A stretch of 64,000 nucleotides of DNA, taken from the NCBI GenBank assembly GCA_035772405.1, contig JAYKKM010000054.1, positions 1,290,001 through 1,354,000 on the forward strand, read 5' to 3'. The position numbers and the translations under genes were made by a program. The DNA comes from Chrysogorgia sp. JL179-B06. Taxonomy: Eukaryota; Cnidaria; Anthozoa; Scleralcyonacea; Chrysogorgiidae. Numbering within the stretch: position 1 is the stretch's first letter; the number at the start of each line of letters is the position of its first letter. Below are positions 55,615 through 64,000 of this stretch, piece after piece. The notes beneath the pieces are model-generated. The model was not told where the DNA came from, made no database searches, and saw nothing but the letters and a program-made list of their open reading frames with translations.

Positions 55615-57661
55615 ATATCTACAAAAGAGGAGCGTTTTCTGCCGAAGTGGTTATCGTTCAACGAAGAAAAACAAACTTTTCTCGGTATTCCTTCGCAGAA
55701 AGAGGAAGGGATTCATGAAATATTGATTGTTGGTCTGGGGAAGCTGCCAAGTAGTCCTGTAGGTTATATTTGTGGATCAACGACTCTTAAAATAACTGTT
55801 TGGAAGCTTGAACATTTTCCACTGTTTGTTGAAAACTCATTGCTCGGGGTGAAATCATTCCAAGGATATTTTGATGGCAAAAGAAATACATGTGCTTTTA
55901 ATGAACCAGTCATCCTGGCCACCTTGGTTTTGCCCATCAGGTTCCAGACACTGAATGGAAAAGAAGGCGTCGACTTTCTTAAAGATTTTTCTTCTAATTA
56001 TAATATTGATATTCGCGATACCTTTATATTGCCAAATGCAGTAAAAAATCCATTTTTAAATCTTCTCGAATCTTCTCACGTTGTCGCTTCTGGTCCTGGT
56101 GCAAACAGAAATGCCTCTGGACCAAGTACCTTAGTAACCTGGCATGTAAAATGTGGTGTTATTCGTTTGAACGATCCATTGTTCGAGGAGCTTAAATATC
56201 TTTCACACAAAAGGTTGTTGACTAAAAATACCAGCTTTGCAGTTATTGGCTGGCATGTTATAACTGGATTCCAAAAACACTACGTTAAACACGGTGTGTT
56301 ACGAAGGAGGAGAAACTTTATGGGTGGAACTACAACCCCGGTGTATAGCACCACCCCAATTTCTCGGGCAACTGTCGTTACAACAAGGCTCAAACCTAGG
56401 AAAACATCTTATATAAGTTCGACAGTTCAATTAACACGACCTCAACCATCACCCACATTCTCATCACCTTTTGGAAGTACTTCTATACAGTCAAGTCCAA
56501 TCAATTCAACATTAACTGGGATCCCTACAGTTCAATCTTCAGCAGGAATATTACGCTCAACAAATGTGTCTATTTCTCAGATATCGTCTTCAAAACTCCG
56601 TACTTTCATTCAACCATCATTGACCTCAACTGTTTCCCAAAAAAGTACTTCATACCTGCTGCTTCCCTCGAGCAGAAACTTGACATTTTCAAGTGGCTCT
56701 CATTCAGAATCATATAAGGGTTTGTTTTCAACTTCGTTTAGAAATATAACAGCCACCATTACATCGAATTACATTAATTACGCAACTTCAGTTCGTGCAT
56801 CGTCGTCTTTTAGTAATATTTCGACTTTGGCTGGCAGTAGTTTTTCAACACTTCTCCATTTTGTAATATCCTCCAATAGCACATTCAAAATGCTTGATAA
56901 AACTACCGTCAGTGTTTCTTCTGCTAACAGTTCTATCAAATTATCCAGCTCTGCCACGAAATACTTACAAAGTTTTCCTAGTTTGACAGTTAAACAGTTA
57001 CCATCTAGTATGGCGACATATATCATATCCTCAACGCCACCTCGTGTCAAAACGTCCAGCTATCTGCTATACTCTAGTGGTATACGTAGTACGGCATCTG
57101 TAAATAGTACTACTCAGTTAGTGCGGTCATATCACAGTGAAAGTTCAGCCCCAAGCCAAACTGAAACAATTGTCTCTTTTCTGTCCCGGTCTGCATCAGT
57201 CATCTCTAGAGTTGCGCCAAGTTTTTCATCGACAAGTTTGCCATTATCTGTTAGCAACGGAAGTGAGACAGCAACAAGAAAATTAACAATATTTTCCTCG
57301 CAGCTCATTAAATCTACTTTGAACGATTCAGCAACTCTGAGAAGCTCTTCCGTAACAATTCGCTTTTCGTTACAATCAAGTATTTCAGACGATAGTGTGT
57401 TATTTCGAACTTCAAGAAAGCCATTCCAAACAGAGATATCTTCAACATCTTCCGAATACTCGGATTACGTAGGAACAACCACAGCAACGAGCCCAGTTCA
57501 GACGTCGTTTGTTGGTGTGTCACAAACCAAAGGGATTAGCTTCGTGTCCTCTACCACTTTGTTGAGATCTATGAGTGATAAAACGTCCACAATAAATATT
57601 ACAGCAACAACGACATTTATAACGCTCGAGTCTAAATCAATTGTGCAGCTGAGCTCTTTAG
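55615..57661 (+). CDS. DAG1: Dystroglycan exon 2 (alpha-dystroglycan N-terminal domain, furin site, mucin domain)
   Basis: 682 codons plus one base (phase 1 end). LPKWLSFNEEKQTFLGIPSQ matches the cadherin-like fold (human LPSWLHWDSQSHTLEGLP). Cys at 55891 (NTCAFNEPVILATLVL) and Cys at 56152 (WHVKCG) correspond to the human disulfide pair. FAVIGWHV is the conserved GWHI motif. RRRR at 56302-56313 aligns with the human RVRR furin site, and the count to it is about 300 residues (human 312). GTTTPVYSTTP follows, much like the human TPTPV where LARGE-type glycan is added. From 56314 on it is a Ser/Thr/Pro-rich mucin-like segment (about 449 residues) with few other residues. It should be a secreted/extracellular, heavily O-glycosylated part. 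The donor is read as TTTAG|GTAGGT. Confidence 0.92.
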
Positions 57662-59109
57662 GTAGGTAATACTTTATAACAATCTTGAAGAAAAATAAAA
57701 ATGCATATGACATGAAAATTAAAGATTGTTTTATTTGATAGAATTTTTAAAGTAATGTGGGGTTTATAGCTTACAGCTCTCGCTTTTGTCGTATTTCGAT
57801 TTGTTTGACATGAGTGAGATGAGTTGTGCCGTGCATTGCTGGCACAACACTTTGATTTGATGGACTTCATGTATATTTGAGATCATTTAACGAAATCCTG
57901 TGAATTGATACACGATTTCCAAAATTATTTGTTTCTGCCATAAAAAAGCATCGTATTTTTTCTCAGTCTATTATTTAAAGGACATTGGCAGCAATAAATA
58001 AGCACCTTTTATTTCAAAATATGCGATGTAAATAGCCTAAAAATAGTAGTTTGAGGTTGTAAAATACTCGTAACACGTATTAAAGGAGAATGAATCAATT
58101 AAAAACAGCTTTTTGAGCCACCATTTTGAAAATAATTAGGGTCTTAATGGCCTGTGACGTAAGCAATCAGTGTTGGCGGAAATGCAAAGAAATTACGCTT
58201 TTTCAAAGTTATTTTTGTAATCGTTATTACATCTAAAAACTTGACAATACATGGCTTTACGATAGGTAGCACAACACTAAGAAATACAACGCTTTACCAG
58301 CACATGACGTCACGGTCATAATTTCTGCGAAACTAACGTACTCGAAATAGCGGCCCAAAAGCCTGTTGCAGATGGTTTATTCAATTTTTAAAATATCTTG
58401 CACATATTTTCATAGTACCAAACTACTATATCCCGACTAGTATACTTCGATTTAATAAGTATTTTTTGTTGCCAAATTCCTTTAAATAGTGAGTGTAAAC
58501 CGTCGTGCATTGCGCGTTTGTGTTTATCTTTCCGTACGATAACGAAGTGTTTGCAATAGCTTCGTTGCCAACTTGACGTAGTTAGTACTTCGGGAAATAA
58601 TTCGTGGTAAAAAATTCAGAGTCTTCTAAAAAACCCTACAGAGGCTTTCTTATTCATCCACAATCCAAATACGTCGACTCGGAACATGATTTTTTTGTTT
58701 GAATCTCGTCACTAGGTCTTGCACGCTTCGCGTCAGTCAAGGCTGACATAATTCTAAATGAAAGTCAAGAAAACGTCGAGTTTTGTGAAAAACGCAGAAA
58801 CAATTACTTTCGAAGGTATCTATTCTTTCAATTAAAAGACAAAATGAATAATTTATATCAAAGATTACGGTAGACACTCATTCTTTGAACGACGATATGC
58901 CTGATCTTTCAGTAACATATAAATGACCAACCGCTCCGCCGATGGGAATGTAATATTTTTGTTTTAAAGACGCGTGGAGTTTGCAATACCTGTATTATTT
59001 TAAAGTAGAGCTAGGGAACATATAAAGTTTTACTGTGGAAAGTATTAGCTATAGAGCAACAAAAGTTCAAGTTTAATTACTTTGTTTTTACTGTGCGATT
59101 TTAATATAG
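57662..59109 (+). other. Dystroglycan intron 2
   Basis: Phase 1, from GTAGGT to TTTAATATAG. It contains one TTAA-flanked element. The rest is unassigned. Confidence 0.75.
57979..58481. mobile_element. TTAA-flanked TIR element 2
   Basis: Left AGGACATTGGCAGCAA and right TTGTTGCCAAATTCCT are inverted. TTAA flanks at 57975-57978 and 58482-58485. It has the same design as the elements at 49694 and 59598, but with a different arm sequence. Confidence 0.75.
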
Positions 59110-59391
59110 CCTTGACAAGATCGTTTTTAAATTCTGGAATGACACCTTCAACCGTTCCACGACTCACGCCGACGTCAAAAAGGAGCCAATCTGCGGTCGA
59201 CAACACGTCATTAAAAAAATCTAAATCATCTTTCCCAACACCTTCACCAATACACAACGTCACCACCATCCTACTGACTCAACCAACTAAACATCTGAGA
59301 AGTTCATCATTCACATATTTCACGAAAGAACCGTCATCAACGCAATTATTAACTGCGTCGTCTGGAAGAACATCAGTTCAAACTAATTCAG
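59110..59391 (+). CDS. DAG1: Dystroglycan exon 3 (mucin domain)
   Basis: 282 bp, exactly 94 codons, phase 1 at both ends, so it can be skipped without a frameshift. LTRSFLNSGMTPSTVPRLTP and TKEPSSTQLLTASSGRTSVQ are Ser/Thr/Pro-rich like the preceding mucin region. Joining the last base of exon 2 (G) to CC gives Ala. The acceptor is TTTAATATAG|CC and the donor TTCAG|GTATGG. No domain other than the mucin-type composition is seen. The assignment rests on matching phases and composition. Confidence 0.7.
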
Positions 59392-59597
59392 GTATGGAGT
59401 TTTTAGATTAAACCTCGTTTGTCAATACCACGTCACGAGTCTAATTTTATTGTCCATATATAATAAATAGAACATCACACGGTTGTTCAAAGATATGAAT
59501 TTTATGTTCTCGTGGCAATATATATTCTTCTTGATATATACTTCTTGCCATTCGAACATATCTTCTCGACACCTTTATTTTTTATGATAGTATTTAA

Positions 59598-60051
59598 AGT
59601 GCCGATAACGACAAAAAATGTATTGTATTATTTGGAAGAACTTTTAAAATGATAAAATAACTTCTTTTGAAGATTTTTGCTTCTTCGCTTTGTTTTTGAA
59701 ATATTTCAGTTTGTTTGATATGCAAATGTATGGAATTTCGCACATGCATAATGACTTACCGGAGAAATTTGTGTATCACTTTCATTCTCAAACGAAATCC
59801 TTATGTGTTGTGATCAAAAAAATTTATTGTTTTATTTGGAAGAACTTCTAAAATGATAAAGTAACTTCTTTTGAAGATTTTCGTTTCTTCGCTTTGTTTT
59901 TGATATATTTCAGTTTGTTTGATATGCAAATGTCTAGTGGAATTTCGTCACACATGCATAATGACTTATCAGAGAATGTTACATATCTTTGCCTTCATGG
60001 GCAAATATAAAAATGAAAACACTAAATATTTTTTTGTACGTTATAGGCACT
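59598..60051. mobile_element. TTAA-flanked TIR element 3, internally tandem
   Basis: Left AGTGCCGATAACG and right CGTTATAGGCACT are inverted, with TTAA at 59594-59597 and 60052-60055. The inside is a direct repeat of about 200 bp (59619-59800 and 59819-60010) sharing GAAGATTTT...CTTCTTCGCTTTGTTTTTGA. The word GGAAGAACTTTTAAAATGAT also occurs in element 1 at 49730, so they are related. Confidence 0.8.
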
Positions 60052-61449
60052 TTAACAGTCTTTGATTAGCTTATCGTAGTTAATCAGCCTTTAAAACAAA
60101 ACCTATTTCTTAATCAAAAGTATTATAAAAGCTACAAGTATATTAACGTAGATTCGTATTTCGTTAAATCTTATAATTAGAACATATTTTGTGTCGAGAT
60201 TTGTAGCGTTGGCCGGGCACTCCCAATCGTTACTTTTTGAAAACAAACGTTTAACTAAACGTTACTTTTTCCATTCCTGTCTATCACAACCATGTTTCTC
60301 ATTTATAACCGATGGGAGTTTTGGAAGTTCATCTCGCCAAAATGTATTCATATATCTCTTCCTACCTCTCTCTGCCATAATTATACACGTACTGTAGGTC
60401 TCCCCCAAACCATGGTCATTAAAACGTTTTCATATTTAAAACCCAGATAAGGTTTTTGGTTCTTTACAATGTTATTCCTTGTCTTCGTTTATCCACATTC
60501 ATTACCTTCAGGTTTACTGCTGTGTTTATTCCTTATGATCAAATCTAGTAAATTGTCTGCTCATCCTCGACATTAGTGTCTTACTGTTGCTTCTGAGCCT
60601 CTCCTAGCCGCCATTAATCCCCATTCCTATTTTTCACAACCACTTCTCTCTCCTCCGCAGAGGTTTCCGTAAGGAACCGCTGAGAATCGGGCGGACGCAA
60701 ATAAATTGAGAGAAAATCGAAGGAAACCTCTAGCGACTTTCATATCTACAAGTATAACATTCTGCGAATTAACTAGGGATAGAATCGTTATTCGTTGTCA
60801 CACGATGCTCCAAGTTTGAATTTTTTGTGTCATTTAATTGACACATTAAATACAGAACATACACAAAATGAACTCAAGCAAACGCTTTTACTAAATATTC
60901 TAAGTAGAAATATAGAGTCGAAATATACCCTACTGCACCTTGAGTGAATATACTGTAGCCTATTGTCAAAGCCCCAATCTGTTTTAATCGCACTAAAATA
61001 AAGCTACATATTTTCAAAAAAACACACGCAGACTGGCTGTTCTTGAATAATACTTGCTTTGAGTAAAACTGAGCGAGCAAAACAGTGGGATGCATATATA
61101 CGATTTGGAAGCATGGACCAGATATCGACCGAAAGTATAGACATACAGTGGTTTCCTTTTCCTCACTCGATTTCTTTGCATCCGCCCGCAAACATGTACT
61201 GTACTGTGCATGATTCTCAACGGTACTTCACGGTAACCAATTTTGATCGGAGGAGAGAGCAACCGCTTTTAGTTTACTATCGCATCCATATCGCCTCATG
61301 TCGTCTCTAATTTCTTCATCTCTCTGTATTTCCAAACTCACACTTCTTCATTTTGTCACTTCTACATTTTTTCGCTAGCATCAAAATCTTAATTTATTTC
61401 TTGTTATTTTCGTCACCAGACATCACATTATCACGTCCACACTTCCACT

Positions 61450-62216
61450 CATTACCAGAAATTAACAACAAAATGGCCGCCGCTTGAAGGTTAATTTACA
61501 TATGGTCATTAGAAAATGGCGTCCCATGACTCCTATTTTACAGTGAGTTACATAGAGCGATAATATTAAAGGGAAGATTCTGCTTATCGAGTAGATCGTC
61601 CACCGTTTGTCGACCTCTTGATTTCTGCAACAACGATTTTCAAATTATTCAGTTACCGGTTTGATTATAGGTCAGTCAAATCTACGATCTGAGTGCCAAA
61701 TGACAATTTCCAGAGATAACTTTCGTCAATACTTGTGCCTCTATTAATGACGGGAATTTTGTTGTTATTACAAGTTTGGTGATTATTAAAATGTTGGTAT
61801 AAAACTTTAGCAGAATTACCGAATATTCAAATTTTAGGATGTAAGATATAGGTTCTTCCATCGACTTTCTAACACTTGAACAAACGCTTTTGCAAATACC
61901 AAACAAAATCAAACAACAATTCAATGACGCGTAGCCTTATTTTATTTGTTCGCTGTTTTCAACACAATTTGGCAGATCGTAGATTTGACAGCTGATCTAA
62001 TCAAACCGGTAACTGAATAATTTAAAAATCGTTGTTGTATATAGGTCGGCAAACAGTGGACGATATACTTGATAAGCACAATCTTCACTTTAATATTTTC
62101 GCACTATGTAACTCACTGTAAAATGGGACGCCATTTTCTAATTACCATAATTATGTAATAATTTACATTTACCGCGCTCCAAGCGGCGGCCATTTTGTCG
62201 TTAATTTCTGGTAATG
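61450..62216. mobile_element. 767-bp inverted-repeat element abutting exon 4
   Basis: Ends CATTACCAGAAATTAAC and reverse complement, with arms of about 240 bp (GCGGCGGCCATTTTGT and ATTCAGTTACCGGTTTGATT are shared inverted). The right end is at 62216 and the splice acceptor AG of exon 4 at 62221-62222. No clear target duplication. Confidence 0.85.
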
Positions 62217-62222
62217 TTTCAG

Positions 62223-64000
62223 TTTCTAGTTCTCGCAAGCCTGACGTCACCCAGACTCTTCTACCATCCACTTCATCTCAGCGTATCACTGGTCAACGTC
62301 CATCACCTTCGTCCAGTTTGGTCAAGACTGTCGCCGTCTCAAGTTCATCACTATCAACTACATCAAGCTCTGTAGAGTCTATTATTTCTCAAAGTTCGCC
62401 ATTGCTAATTTTGTCAAGTTCATTCAAGCTCGTTGTTCAGAGTACATCACCTTCGTTCAGTCATGGTCAGACTGTCGTCGTCTCAAGTTCATCACAATCA
62501 GGTCAGTCTCAAAGTTCATCATTGTTAACTTCGTCAAGTTCGTCCAAGCTCTCTGTTCAGAGTCCATCACCTTCGTTCAGTTCTGGTCAGACTGTCGTCG
62601 TCTCAAGTTCATCACAATCAGTTGCATCAACCCAGTTTATCATTGCTCAAAGTTCATCATTTCTAACTTCACCAAGTTCGTCCAAGCTCTCTGTTCAGAG
62701 TCCATCACCTTCGTTAAGTTCTGGTCAGACTGTCGTCGTTTCAAGTTCATCAAAATCAGTTGCATCAACCCAGTCTATCATTGCTCAAAGTTCATCATTT
62801 CTAACATCACCAAGTTCGACCAAGCTCTCTGTTCAGAGTCCATCACCTTCGTTCGGTTCTGCTCAAACTGTCGTCGTCTCAAGTTCATCACAATCAGGTC
62901 AGTCTATCATTGCTCAAAGTTCATCATTGCTAATTTTATCAAGTTCGTCCAAGCTCTCTGTTCAGAGTCCATCACCTTCGTTCGGTTCTGCTCAAACTGT
63001 CGTCGTCTCAAGTTCATCACAATCTGTCATCACTCAAAGTTCATCATTGCTAATTTTATCAAGTTCGACCAAGCTCTCTGTTCAGGGTCCATCTTCGTTA
63101 AGTTCTGGTCAGACTGTCATCGTCTCAAGTTCATCATTGTCAACTGCATCAAGTTCTATCGAGTCTGTCATCGCTCAAAGTTCATCATTGCTAACTTCAT
63201 CAAGTTCAGCGAAATTCTCTGTTCATAGTACATCACCTTCGTTCAGTTCTGGCCAGACTGTTGTTGTCTCAAATTCATCATATTCAGTTGCACCAGGCCA
63301 GTCTGTCATTGCTCAAAGTTCATCATTGCTAATTTTATCAAGTTCGTCCAAGCTCTCTGTTCAGAGTCCATCACCTTCGTTCGGTTCTGCTCAAACTGTC
63401 GTCGTCTCAAGTTCATCACAATCTGTCATCACTCAAAGTTCATCATTGCTAATTTTATCAAGTTCGTCCAAGCTCTTTGTTCAGAGTACATCACCTTCGT
63501 TCAGTTCTGCTCAAACTGTCGTCGTCTCAAGTTCATCACAATCAGGTCAGTCTATCATTGCTCAAAGTTCATCATTGCTAATTTTATCAAGTTCGTCCAA
63601 GCTCTCTGTTCAGAGTCCATCACCTTCGTTCGGTTCTGCTCAAACTGTCGTCGTCTCAAGTTCATCACAATCTGTCATCACTCAAAGTTCATCATTGCTA
63701 ATTTTATCAAGTTCGTCCAAGCTCTTTGTTCAGAGTACATCACCTTCGTTCAGTTCTGCCCAGACTGTCGTCGTCTCAAGTTCATCACAATCAGTTGCAT
63801 CAAGCCAGTCTGTCATTGCTCAAAGTTCGCCATTGCTAATTTTATCAAGTTCGTCCAAGCTCTTTGTTCAGAGTACATCGCCTTCGTTCAGTTCTGCCCA
63901 GACTGTCGTCGTCTCAAATTCATCACAATCTGGCCAGTCTGTTATTGCTCAAAGTTCATCATTGCTAACCTCATCAAGTGCTCAAAGTTCGCCATTGCTA
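62223..64000 (+). CDS. DAG1: Dystroglycan exon 4, tandem-repeat mucin domain, open at right edge
   Basis: After the acceptor TTTCAG the frame (phase 1, G+TT) stays open for 592 codons to the window edge. The protein is 40-46-residue repeats containing the core SSSKLSVQSPSPSFSSGQTV and QSVIAQSSSLL. Ser and Thr dominate, with Gln, Val, Pro and Leu; no Cys is seen. It extends the O-glycosylated mucin-like segment of alpha-dystroglycan. The combined mucin region (end of exon 2, exon 3, exon 4) exceeds 1,100 residues against about 170 in mammals. The beta-dystroglycan part (second cadherin-like domain, transmembrane helix, PPxY tail) must lie right of the window and is unseen. Confidence 0.85.
62520..63960 (+). 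repeat. 120-136-bp coding tandem repeats
   Basis: The marker AAGTTCGTCCAAGCTCT recurs at about 62533, 62682, 62811, 62941, 63061, 63341, 63461, 63590, 63710 and 63846, so intervals are mostly 120, 129 or 136 bp. All are multiples of three in net effect, keeping the frame open. Unit differences include the presence or absence of GTTGCATCAACCCAG and GGTCAGTCTATC. Confidence 0.88.

Larger units (their letters stand above)
59392..62222 (+). other. Dystroglycan intron 3
   Basis: Phase 1, from GTATGG to AATGTTTCAG. It contains a tandem TTAA-type element and a 767-bp inverted-repeat element. 60060-61440 has no recognised gene. Confidence 0.75.

Noticed and set aside
56778..57523. Minus-strand ORFs in dystroglycan exon 2
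   Set aside because: Antisense shadows of a Ser/Thr-rich coding exon.

Overview
The window reads as animal nuclear DNA. Two recognisable host genes lie on the + strand. Both are split by GT-AG introns, and the rest is packed with mobile elements. The host genes are a class II glycerate kinase (GLYCTK, roughly 7.9-20.6 kb) and the 5' part of a dystroglycan gene (DAG1, from 53.1 kb to the right edge). Dystroglycan is an animal protein. The AT-rich base composition, the TTAGGG-like interspersed repeats and the mix of transposons (BEL/Pao, CR1/L2-like LINEs, pogo/Tigger, hAT, PIF/Harbinger, TTAA-flanked elements, Mutator-like elements with 9-bp target duplications) suggest an early-branching metazoan. 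An anthozoan cnidarian seems most likely, but that is inference and not proven by any single feature.

Layout. 0-7.9 kb: a minus-strand zinc-ribbon/helix fragment at the left edge, a 20-bp minisatellite, a 1.6-kb giant inverted repeat, a TIR element filled with telomere-like repeats and split by a hAT element, a dead pogo/Tigger transposase, and a SINE-like stretch. 7.9-20.6 kb: three GLYCTK exons, phase 0 at both junctions seen. Intron 8180-11555 is mostly minisatellite; intron 11907-19776 carries a nearly full-length but broken LINE and several MITEs. 20.6-24.3 kb: a hAT element with an 8-bp target duplication and a LINE fragment. 24.3-32.2 kb: one BEL/Pao LTR retrotransposon interrupted by a hAT MITE, an antisense LINE and a PIF/Harbinger element. 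33.6-39.3 kb: two inverted copies of a Cys-rich coding segment, the left one split by a hAT element and a palindromic MITE. 39.3-40.3 kb: an 849-bp nearly perfect palindrome. 43.6-48.9 kb: two LINE remnants and GCAACTTGCAAC-type MITEs. 49.7-52.4 kb: a TTAA-flanked element, an 801-bp Mutator-like element with two small convergent ORFs, and a MITE. 53.1-64 kb: dystroglycan exons 1-4.

The most notable biology is in the dystroglycan gene. Its N-terminal domain keeps the two cysteines, the tetrabasic furin-type site and a Thr-rich TTTPV stretch in the same order and nearly the same spacing as mammalian alpha-dystroglycan. After that comes a Ser/Thr-rich domain of more than 1,100 residues that is still open at the window edge, much of it made of 120-136-bp tandem repeats. 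The acceptor of the repeat exon sits 6 nt beyond the end of a 767-bp inverted-repeat element. The rest of the window is a dense record of nested transposition, with many insertions datable relative to each other through exact target-site duplications. No prokaryotic genes, CRISPR arrays or rRNA genes were seen.
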